This document shows positions 14,552 to 20,954 of a stretch of 20,954 nucleotides of DNA, piece by piece. This stretch comes from a virus. The position numbers and the translations under genes were made by a program. Under the pieces are notes generated by a model. That model saw only the letters and a list, made by a program, of their open reading frames with translations. It was not told where the DNA came from and made no database searches. Location of the stretch: IMG/VR virus record IMGVR_UViG_3300031785_000073, positions 1-20,954 of that record; one strand, written 5' to 3'. Positions within the stretch are counted from its first letter, which is position 1; every line of letters begins with the position of its first letter.

Positions 14552-14719
14552 CTAACCTAAAAACCACGCTATGCTACGAGCATTATCAGTGCTCTCTACC
14601 TGTTGTGGAAAATCTTTACTTTGCAAAGCTAGTTCGATTTCTCGCAAAATGCTTTGTAGGGTATCTGGATCGTATTCATCAGGTGCCTGTGCTAACGATG
14701 ACAGAAGTAGTTTAGCCAT
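14552..14719 (-). CDS. Small conserved-looking tail-cluster protein (55 aa)
   Basis: This short gene fills the whole interval between the gp10-like gene and the small beta protein. Its ATG overlaps the upstream TAA (TAATG at 14717-14721), and its TAG directly abuts the next ATG. The 55 residues begin M-A-K-L-L-L-S-S-L-A-Q-A-P and continue with an acidic helix, Y-D-P-D-T-L-Q-S-I-L-R-E-I-E-L-A-L-Q-S-K-D-F-P. They end A-R-S-I-A-W-F-L-G. I am not certain of a family. The exact fit between two tail genes with coupled junctions on both sides argues strongly that it is real. A minor tail or assembly role is possible. Confidence 0.72.
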   Translation of the reverse strand: MAKLLLSSLAQAPDEYDPDTLQSILREIELALQSKDFPQQVESTDNARSIAWFLG

Positions 14720-17019
14720 TATCGCCTCCCATCAGGTCTAAGGTCAAGTCTAGTGTCCCCTAACGTCCAGTTAACATTAGATATATTACTCTCAATACGT
14801 AAAGCTATTTGTCTTGCTCTAGCTCGAATAAAAGCCTGTTGCGTGGTAGGTAATACCGCATTAGTTGAATTAGTCGCTAACGTGTCACCAGGAAAGTTTC
14901 TAGTCTTTAACACAAAATCTACCTGATTTGTTGCTGCAATATCAGGAATAATACGACTAACTAGCATAAAATTATTGCCATCGGGGTCTAAATCAAAATC
15001 AGCAGACTCAACAAAACTAGTCATAGCTGCACCATCATCAGTCGTGCCTGTCTCATGAGTAAATACTGAAGTATTACCATTACTGTCATTACCTGCCGCT
15101 CTAGGTAAAGTATGAATATTAAAATCTAACCAGGCAGTGCGTGATAATGTTCCTATGTCCCAAGTTTTTTCGGCATAATTATATTTAACGTACTTATCAT
15201 TTTCTTCAGAACCAGAAGACGGATAGAACCAAAATATCTCATCAAACATTTTATTCGAACCCGCTACAATTTTTTCGCTTTGATCAATATTAATATCGTC
15301 AAAAATATGCCGTAACACCGTGCAAGGTATAATAGATAAGCGACCTGCATACACATAAAAGTTTTCTGTACTCATCCAAAACACACTATCAGCAACTGTG
15401 GTTACTGCGTTAGGCCCTATTAAAGCTGTGTTACTAGCTAATAAAGTAATACCAAAAGTATTAGGAGGTCCTATAAATTTCATAGAATGCGTATTAACAT
15501 CTGTGTAAATTAATATTTCTTGTTTTGTTTTTACTGCACGAATAATTTCTGAACCAGAAGATATGGTCAAGCCACCTGCGGTATTAGTAATTCTTGGTGT
15601 CCACACAAAAGGGTTTTCTTGATCTGAAAATCTTACATGCAAAGGATTACGTACTGTAGAGCCAACTTCATTACAGCCGAATGCTAGAACGTGTCTATCG
15701 TCAGTTGATACCATTATTTGTCTAACAATAGTTGGTGCGTCTGATGCACCTGATTGTGAGGCTAAATCAGTAGCTCTTGTTCCTGTTGTTAGAGTTCTAT
15801 CCCAGTAGTAAGGGGTGTTATCTTTAGCGTTAAAAACTAAATCTTCACCAAAATTATCTTGAAACCATAATCGCAACTGCAAATTAGGACTAGTGTTATC
15901 TGATAAATTACCCCAACCAGAAAAACTATTTGCTAGTGTGACTGTGTCACCATCACTATGAGATGCGTTAGCAGTTGTGGGAGAAGTTCGGTCAGTTCCA
16001 CTATAAACATTGGTACCTCTAGCAGAACGGGTTAGATCACTTAATGTAGCCGTTGATACAGTGTCATATAGTATCAATTCATTATTAATTTTTATTAATC
16101 CTAAAAATTTTACACTAGCACTACTACTAGCCGCAGCTGCTGTTGTACCGTCTGCACCTCTGGTCAAACCACTAAAGGTATTATTAGCATTAGCTGTATA
16201 AATAATATTTTCACTACCAATTTTTATTGTGCCTCTTGCTGGAAAACTAGAACTATCAGCTACAGCGATAGTTGCAGCATCTATCTCGATGTCAACAGAT
16301 AAAGTTGTATCTGACGGTAAAGTAAAACCTGTAACACTAGTTAAAGTAATCGAAGTAGCACTATTGCTTACTGCACCATTTAAAGTGGTTACTGCGACAT
16401 CTTGTAAATTACCGCCATATAAACCAGCACTCCAACCAACGCCACCCACTGCTGAACTAGATCCTGTTGTTAATTCATATTTTGCCGTTACTGTTCCGCC
16501 ACCTGTACCAGCTCCAGACGCTACATCTCCAGTGTCTATTTTATATTGTGAGGAACTTAACACTTCGGTAATACGATGATTAGTATTTATGGCAGAAGCA
16601 GCTACACCTTGAAATGTACTTGCACCTGAAAATGTAACATAATCTCCTGTTGATGCACCATGAGCCGTGTCTGTTACGGTTAATACAGAGCTACTGCTAG
16701 TAGAAGTAAAAGGATTAGAAAGACCCGTTTGTGTATCACGAAGAGGAGTTATATCAAAATAATTACCACCTTCTTCGATTAAAAATTTATCACTAGTTCC
16801 TGTACCCATAAATTTAGAACCGTCTAAAGCAACCCAACTAAATAAAGACCGCACTGTACCTAAAATAGTAGAGGTGCTTAGTTTCAACCAACCGCCTAAC
16901 TTTTCAGGACGGCCTTTACGAAAGCGTATTAAACTAGAATCAAACCAACCCATTTCATTTGCATAAGACGTACTTTCTTTATTAACTCCTGGTCTAAATT
17001 GTAGTTTTACTAATGGCAT
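14719..17019 (-). CDS. P22 gp10-like tail / packaged-DNA stabilisation protein (766 aa)
   Basis: The N-terminus M-P-L-V-K-L-Q-F-R-P-G-V-N-K-E, then G-W-F-D-S-S-L-I-R-F-R-K-G-R-P-E-K-L-G-G-W (24-44), is the hallmark of a marine phage family I relate to P22 gp10 (Phage_stabilise). In P22, gp10 attaches to the tail below the portal and keeps DNA inside. Beta-propeller-like strands follow (from about 370), including W-F-Q-D-N-F-G-E-D-L-V-F-N-A-K and F-W-M-S-T-E-N-F-Y-V-Y-A-G-R-L. The end is N-W-T-L-G-D-T-R-L-D-L-R-P-D-G-R-R. Between residues about 100 and 362 sit extra beta modules, including a duplicated I-K-I-x-x-E-x-I-x-Y element, so it is longer than P22 gp10 (about 470). TAATG junctions join it to genes on both sides. 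The gp10 relation is by pattern only. Confidence 0.75.
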   Translation of the reverse strand: MPLVKLQFRPGVNKESTSYANEMGWFDSSLIRFRKGRPEKLGGWLKLSTSTILGTVRSLFSWVALDGSKFMGTGTSDKFLIEEGGNYFDITPLRDTQTGLSNPFTSTSSSSVLTVTDTAHGASTGDYVTFSGASTFQGVAASAINTNHRITEVLSSSQYKIDTGDVASGAGTGGGTVTAKYELTTGSSSAVGGVGWSAGLYGGNLQDVAVTTLNGAVSNSATSITLTSVTGFTLPSDTTLSVDIEIDAATIAVADSSSFPARGTIKIGSENIIYTANANNTFSGLTRGADGTTAAAASSSASVKFLGLIKINNELILYDTVSTATLSDLTRSARGTNVYSGTDRTSPTTANASHSDGDTVTLANSFSGWGNLSDNTSPNLQLRLWFQDNFGEDLVFNAKDNTPYYWDRTLTTGTRATDLASQSGASDAPTIVRQIMVSTDDRHVLAFGCNEVGSTVRNPLHVRFSDQENPFVWTPRITNTAGGLTISSGSEIIRAVKTKQEILIYTDVNTHSMKFIGPPNTFGITLLASNTALIGPNAVTTVADSVFWMSTENFYVYAGRLSIIPCTVLRHIFDDINIDQSEKIVAGSNKMFDEIFWFYPSSGSEENDKYVKYNYAEKTWDIGTLSRTAWLDFNIHTLPRAAGNDSNGNTSVFTHETGTTDDGAAMTSFVESADFDLDPDGNNFMLVSRIIPDIAATNQVDFVLKTRNFPGDTLATNSTNAVLPTTQQAFIRARARQIALRIESNISNVNWTLGDTRLDLRPDGRR
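16012..16242 (-). repeat. Duplicated beta module inside the gp10-like protein
   Basis: Residues 260-291 (G-T-I-K-I-G-S-E-N-I-I-Y, then L-T-R-G-A-D-G-T) and 305-336 (G-L-I-K-I-N-N-E-L-I-L-Y, then L-T-R-S-A-R-G-T) share the same spacing and key residues. They are two diverged copies of one module. Confidence 0.65.
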
Positions 17020-17207
17020 TATAATCTCAACAATAAAGTGATAATCACACCTGCCATGCCTGTCAACAAAGCAAATGTATGTTGTCTAATATTTCTTTCA
17101 ATATTTTCTAGTCGGTTAAATACAGTTTTATCTCGTTCCTCAGAACGGGCTACATGCGCTTCTAGTTTTGCATCTAGTTCATGTACTTTTTCAGTTGCAT
17201 CATTCAT
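17019..17207 (-). CDS. XhlA-like small coiled-coil membrane protein (62 aa)
   Basis: Residues 1-42 form an acidic/basic coiled coil (H-E-L-D-A-K-L-E-A-H-V-A-R-S-E-E-R-D-K-T-V-F-N-R-L-E-N-I-E). A single C-terminal membrane helix at about 44-61 (F-A-L-L-T-G-M-A-G-V-I-I-T-L-L-L) ends in R-L. The coiled coil followed by a short C-terminal helix matches the layout of the haemolysin XhlA-like family, which acts with holins in some Bacillus prophages. That is a fold-level comparison, not proof. It sits between a tail fibre and a tail protein, far from the endolysin, so it may act at the membrane for adsorption or ejection rather than lysis. Its stop overlaps the next ATG (TAATG). Confidence 0.68.
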   Translation of the reverse strand: MNDATEKVHELDAKLEAHVARSEERDKTVFNRLENIERNIRQHTFALLTGMAGVIITLLLRL

Positions 17208-17210
17208 TGA

Positions 17211-18773
17211 TTAACTTCCCTCTAATGCAGCCACTCTTGTTTTTAACGATTCTATTTCAGTTACAGCTTCCTGTAATGCAGCAGTTAACAAAGGAACTAA
17301 TTTAGCCAAATCCATACCTTGATACTCTTCAGTTTCTCCTGTTTTTTCAAAAGTAAATCCAGTTACATGAAGGTCTTTAGGTTTTTCTTCTTCAGTTCCA
17401 ATAACATTTCCATCTTTATCTTTTATTGTTCCAGTATCAATCATACCGTCTTTTTCACCAGTAACTGCTTCTGGCACTGTAGCCATTACTTCATGCGCTA
17501 AAAAACCGTCTTGTGTTGGGGTATCTTCAAAATTAAATCTTTTAGGTTTAAGTTGATTTAAACGAGAAATCCCATCAGTAATATTAACTACATTCTTTTT
17601 CAATCTGTAATCTGAAAATGTAATATAAGCTGTATTACTGTTGTTTGTTGAAATATACCCAACAGTAGTTCCCGCACTATTTTGAAAAGCCGCAGGAACA
17701 CCTATACCACTTGCCGTTGATCTAAATAAAATTCCTGCATAAGTAAGAAAATTATAGCCGTAAGAAGCATTAAAATGTGCCCCACGATGGTTAATATACG
17801 CATTGGAATTAGTTAAATTTACATCATGAAAGAAAGATGCCGAACCTGAAGCTGAACCATCTAATGTTAGTGCAGTAAAATTGGTACCACCTGCGTTCAT
17901 TTTAAACAATATGTCAGTATTAGAACCTTGAGCGTCAATTTCGATATTTCCTGCTGTAGTTGCTAATGTGGAAGCCGCATCACCTGTGCCTATGTCATCT
18001 AATGCTACACTAGCTGATACACTACCAAAGACCAAATCACTACCATCGCTTTTTAAAACTTCACCATCACTGCCTAGTGCAAGAGCCGATGGATCTCCAT
18101 TTGAATCACCAACTATGATTTTTCCTCGGCTTAATCCTGCCATCTTTGCGAGCGTTACTGCGTTATCTTGGATATCATTAGTTTCTATTGTGTCATTTGG
18201 AAATGTTGGCACTTGTGTAAAATCAACTACACCACCTGATGAAATAGATATAGCATCTGGATCACTAGCGGAACCAATAGTACCTGCGTCAGGAATAAGC
18301 ACGTTGCCAGTAGTAGTGAGCTGACCTGTGGTTATTTTTTTAGATAATAAACTTGTAACTGCGGCTCCACTACCTGCACCATCAGCAATTACAATATCAA
18401 AACCGCCATTAGGTATGGTGACGTTTGCTCCACTACCTTGTGAAATAATTATAGAATATGGACCACTGCTACCACTATCTGTTGTAGAATTAATAATAAA
18501 ATATAATTTATCTTGGTCATTAGGACTAATGGTAATAGTATTGTTAGCACCTAAAGCACCTGTAAAATTTATAACTTTAAATTGACCGTCTGATAAAGAA
18601 CCATCAGAAGTAGTTAAAGTGTGAGTAGTTCCAGATAGTGCAACAGAACCAACCCCAGACAAAACCCTGTCAATAATATCAAAATTAGTATTAAGTGTGC
18701 CACCCCATTGACCTTCCTGATCACCCGCAGCTGGTTTTTCAAGTCCATTATTTACAGTAAAACTACTGCTCAT
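17211..18773 (-). CDS. Tail fibre with C-terminal S74 intramolecular chaperone (520 aa)
   Basis: This is a receptor-binding or adsorption fibre. The N-terminus (residues 1-45) has F-T-V-N-N-G-L-E-K-P-A-A-G-D and W-G-G-T-L-N-T-N-F-D-I-I-D, a presumed virion-attachment region shared with the next fibre. A Ser/Gly/Thr/Asn beta-rich shaft follows. The C-terminal Peptidase_S74 domain starts at S387 in S-D-Y-R-L-K-K-N. S387 and K392 match the known Ser-Lys dyad for self-cleavage, and F-L-A-H-E-V is at 424-429. The protein ends in a coiled coil (V-T-E-I-E-S-L-K-T-R-V-A-A-L). By family knowledge, the domain helps trimer folding and is then released. Relative to its neighbour it has about 30 extra residues (about 443-486) before the coiled coil. 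It directly follows the other fibre (TAAATG). Confidence 0.9.
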   Translation of the reverse strand: MSSSFTVNNGLEKPAAGDQEGQWGGTLNTNFDIIDRVLSGVGSVALSGTTHTLTTSDGSLSDGQFKVINFTGALGANNTITISPNDQDKLYFIINSTTDSGSSGPYSIIISQGSGANVTIPNGGFDIVIADGAGSGAAVTSLLSKKITTGQLTTTGNVLIPDAGTIGSASDPDAISISSGGVVDFTQVPTFPNDTIETNDIQDNAVTLAKMAGLSRGKIIVGDSNGDPSALALGSDGEVLKSDGSDLVFGSVSASVALDDIGTGDAASTLATTAGNIEIDAQGSNTDILFKMNAGGTNFTALTLDGSASGSASFFHDVNLTNSNAYINHRGAHFNASYGYNFLTYAGILFRSTASGIGVPAAFQNSAGTTVGYISTNNSNTAYITFSDYRLKKNVVNITDGISRLNQLKPKRFNFEDTPTQDGFLAHEVMATVPEAVTGEKDGMIDTGTIKDKDGNVIGTEEEKPKDLHVTGFTFEKTGETEEYQGMDLAKLVPLLTAALQEAVTEIESLKTRVAALEGS

Positions 18774-20498
18774 TTATTTTGCCTCCAAAGCTGCTACTTT
18801 CGTTTCTAGCACTTCAATTTTTGCTATAGCTTCTTGCAAAGCTGCCGTAAGCACAGGCACAAGTTTTGCCTGATCTAAAGCCTGTGGATCTATATTACCA
18901 TTACTATCAACCGCATCTTTTTCACCTACTACTGCTTCGGGAACAATACTAGCTACTTCATGTGCTACAAACCCATCTACAGTTTTGCTTTTGTTGTCTT
19001 TGAAATTAAATCTATAGGTTTTAAAATTTTTAACTCTATCAATAGCTCCAGTTAAATTAACAAGATTTTCTTTAATTCTGTAGTCTGAACTAGTGGTGTA
19101 AGCAGTTGCAGAACCACTACATGATATACTTCCTGCCGAGGTACCGTTACCACTTGTTCTAAAAGCAAGCATCGTAACTGATGAAGGAGAAGCAATAGAT
19201 GAATTTAAAATCATAGCGTTACTAGCAAAATCGATATAAACTATGGCTGAAGAAGCCTCTGTATTACCTTGCGCCCCAAAACATGCTGTTGCAGAATTTA
19301 TACACTTCCACAATCTATTAACACCAGCACCTAAGACATAATTTTTAGCCGCATCTTTTCTAGTTCCATTTACTCCAAAATCAAAAGATACGTGTGATTC
19401 TGGGAAAACTGCGTTTTCTGTGCCCTCTCCAGAAACAGTCATAACATCAGTGGTAGTGCCACCATTTGTTGAAGCAAAAGATATTTTACTATCTTCTGAA
19501 CCATCTGCGGCAGTTGTGAGTTTAGATTTTATTCTACCAACTGTGGTTTCATTGCCACCTGCATCATTCATTAAAAAGTCAATCTGTCCACCAAGGTCAT
19601 TATCAGCAGCGGTTCCTGCGCCTCTAGTTCTTTTTAAATTTAATATTGGGCCTGCACTAGCATCGTTAGTAATTGAATTTAAAGTAGTCTCTGTGCCTGT
19701 GGTTTCTATACTATTCACAGCAGCACCAGCTGTGATAGTTTGTAAAGTAAGTTTGCCATCTTCTGTAGTGTTTGAAACATCTAGTGCAGTTGTTGTAATT
19801 TTAGCGAAATCTACTTGTGTGTTATTATCATTTTCCATTTTAAATTCTATCTGACCACCCACATCATTATCATCAGGACTATCAGTTGTTCTATTAAGAA
19901 TTAATACAGGAGCAGCGTTGGCATCGGCTTTATCAATATTAATTTGTAAACCTGAATCCGCTACATGGGCCAATGAAATTTCACTATCTGCGCCAAAATC
20001 TATTTTACCGCTGTCTGACACCAAACTTAGATCATTTGCTATTGCTATATTCTCTAAAACATTTATGACAGTTGATGATGACCCACTACCAGGAAACTTT
20101 AAAATATAGTCTTTACCTGCTAATAATTCTACATCTCTAGCGGCATCATAAGTTCCTTGAAAAATTAAAATACTTCTACTACCAGATAAACTATTTCTTA
20201 CAAATACTACTTTTTCAGCGTCATTAGGGGTAAGTTGAACAAAAGCAGTGCCTCCTAAATCTCCACCATCTTTAAATTCAATATATTTATTTCTACCATT
20301 TGATGATGTGCCATTGGTAATAGGTAAATCATTAGGAGATCCTGAGCTGCCCGTAGCCCCTAAAGTAATTTCTACTACTCCATTTGTAGCTTCGTCTATT
20401 AAATCCATGTTTGTGTTAGACATAGTTCCCCAGGTACCTGCCTTGTCACCAGTTGCTGGTTTTTCTATGCCTATGTTCGTTGTAAATGTACTAGCCAT
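18774..20498 (-). CDS. Second tail fibre with S74 intramolecular chaperone (574 aa)
   Basis: This is a paralogue of the next fibre, with N-terminus F-T-T-N-I-G-I-E-K-P-A-T-G-D-K-A-G-T-W-G and N-T-N-M-D-L-I-D (residues 5-35). The shaft holds two diverged copies of a repeat (about 196-257 and 283-347) with P-V/I-L-x-L-x-R-T and N-D-x-G-G-Q-I-x-F. A globular region at about 370-465 has three Cys (399, 406, 460) and may bind receptor. The S74 domain starts at S471 (S-D-Y-R-I-K, dyad K476) with V-A-H-E-V near 511-515 and a C-terminal coiled coil (I-E-V-L-E-T-K-V-A-A-L). AGGA eight bases upstream supports the start at 20498. It is in the same operon as the cupredoxin-like gene, ten bases away. Confidence 0.9.
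   Translation of the reverse strand: MASTFTTNIGIEKPATGDKAGTWGTMSNTNMDLIDEATNGVVEITLGATGSSGSPNDLPITNGTSSNGRNKYIEFKDGGDLGGTAFVQLTPNDAEKVVFVRNSLSGSRSILIFQGTYDAARDVELLAGKDYILKFPGSGSSSTVINVLENIAIANDLSLVSDSGKIDFGADSEISLAHVADSGLQINIDKADANAAPVLILNRTTDSPDDNDVGGQIEFKMENDNNTQVDFAKITTTALDVSNTTEDGKLTLQTITAGAAVNSIETTGTETTLNSITNDASAGPILNLKRTRGAGTAADNDLGGQIDFLMNDAGGNETTVGRIKSKLTTAADGSEDSKISFASTNGGTTTDVMTVSGEGTENAVFPESHVSFDFGVNGTRKDAAKNYVLGAGVNRLWKCINSATACFGAQGNTEASSAIVYIDFASNAMILNSSIASPSSVTMLAFRTSGNGTSAGSISCSGSATAYTTSSDYRIKENLVNLTGAIDRVKNFKTYRFNFKDNKSKTVDGFVAHEVASIVPEAVVGEKDAVDSNGNIDPQALDQAKLVPVLTAALQEAIAKIEVLETKVAALEAK
19458..19913 (-). repeat. Two fibre-shaft repeats in the second tail fibre
   Basis: Residues 196-257 and 283-347 share P-(V/I)-L-x-L-x-R-T, then N-D-(V/L)-G-G-Q-I-(E/D)-F and a later K-(L/I)-(T/S)-(L/F). 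The copies are diverged at both protein and DNA level. Confidence 0.7.
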
Positions 20499-20507
20499 TG
20501 TATTATC

Positions 20508-20954
20508 CTATGCTGCTATTTCTTCCCAATTAGGGTTTCCGTTTAGTGTAACATTTGTATAAAGAACAGGTGTATTTATTTGATTTCCCATACCGCTATG
20601 AACAGTACAAAAATAATGCAGTGTTGGTGTACCAGAAACAACCACTATTTGCAAATAAGAACCTGACTGTCCTTGAGTGCCAACTATTGTAACATTGTCT
20701 GAATAAATCGATCCTCCTGCGTGTGTTCCATCAGAAGTAGTAGATAGTCTAAAGGGATGTAATGCTGTTGTACTATTAGATGTATCAAATCTATAAGTTT
20801 TTCCTTCTATCAATGTAAGCACTGGACGTTCCACACCATCAATATAAAAAGCATTACCGCCTCCAGTCTTGGGATACACCGTAACTATAAAAGTAATAAT
20901 TGGATTAGTGTCAATATCACTATAAGTAACAGTTTGTGAATCATCTACTAAAGA
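20508..20954 (-). CDS. Cupredoxin-like virion protein (N-terminus cut by the right edge)
   Basis: The frame stays open to the right end of the window (about 25 residues upstream of the first possible GTG, position 20879, including P-I-I-T-F-I-V-T-V). That GTG is therefore internal and the gene runs off the edge. Counting from it, the domain shows G-G-G-N-A-F-Y-I-D-G (6-15), G-K-T-Y-R-F-D (26-32), H-P-F-R-L-S (41-46), D-G-T-H-A-G-G and L-H-Y-F-C-T-V-H-S-G-M-G (87-98). H41, C91, H94 and M97 fit the ligand set of a type 1 copper site, with C-x2-H-x2-M spacing like amicyanin. Such domains recur in marine phage virion proteins by my recollection. Its place next to two fibres points to a structural or receptor-facing role. 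Whether copper is bound is unknown. Confidence 0.82.
   Translation of the reverse strand, partial: SLVDDSQTVTYSDIDTNPIITFIVTVYPKTGGGNAFYIDGVERPVLTLIEGKTYRFDTSNSTTALHPFRLSTTSDGTHAGGSIYSDNVTIVGTQGQSGSYLQIVVVSGTPTLHYFCTVHSGMGNQINTPVLYTNVTLNGNPNWEEIAA

Noticed and set aside
1-20954. tRNA, CRISPR array, insertion sequence or attachment site
   Set aside because: No cloverleaf-like stretch, spaced direct repeats, transposase or integrase was seen, and there is almost no non-coding room.

Overview
The window looks like an AT-rich marine phage genome segment, most likely a short-tailed (podovirus-like) phage of a marine bacterium. This rests on the tightly packed, overlapping genes and on family resemblance recalled from memory: a family A DNA polymerase beside a UvrD-like helicase, a P22 gp10-like tail/stabilisation protein, Ala/Gln-rich internal virion proteins, S74-chaperone tail fibres and a string of small basic proteins common in uncultured marine phages. 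I see no terminase, portal or capsid gene, no integrase or repressor, and no tRNA. If the phage has the structural genes, they lie outside the window, probably to the right. The host cannot be named from this sequence.

Layout. Positions 1-4535 are read on the + strand: the end of an SF1 helicase, a family A polymerase (3'-5' exonuclease plus polymerase, with Leu at the Phe762-equivalent site), a 52-residue membrane miniprotein, then five genes. Four of these five encode very basic small proteins, one with a perfect decapeptide repeat. The fifth is an acidic protein that resembles DUF1415. At 4532-4535 this block meets the other tail to tail, with the two stop codons overlapping.

Positions 4532-20954 are read on the - strand as one continuous block. 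In the direction of transcription (right to left) it holds: a cupredoxin-like virion protein cut by the right edge, two tandem S74 tail fibres, a small XhlA-like membrane protein, a gp10-like tail protein carrying inserted beta modules, a 55-residue protein, a small beta protein, three probable internal/ejection proteins of 404, 307 and 551 residues, an 1121-residue protein with two hydrophobic segments, an M15 peptidase endolysin, an EF-hand two-TM protein that may be the holin, two tail-anchored small proteins, a 70-residue protein and a proline-rich protein.

Working together: the left block provides replication and perhaps small nucleic-acid-binding proteins. The right block provides adsorption (fibres, cupredoxin-like module), the tail, the ejected internal proteins and lysis. 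Genes are joined by TAATG, ATGA or directly abutting stop/start junctions, which implies translational coupling in long polycistrons. The longest stretch without a confident gene is about 59 bases (5330-5388), and I found no convincing promoter, terminator hairpin, CRISPR or insertion sequence.
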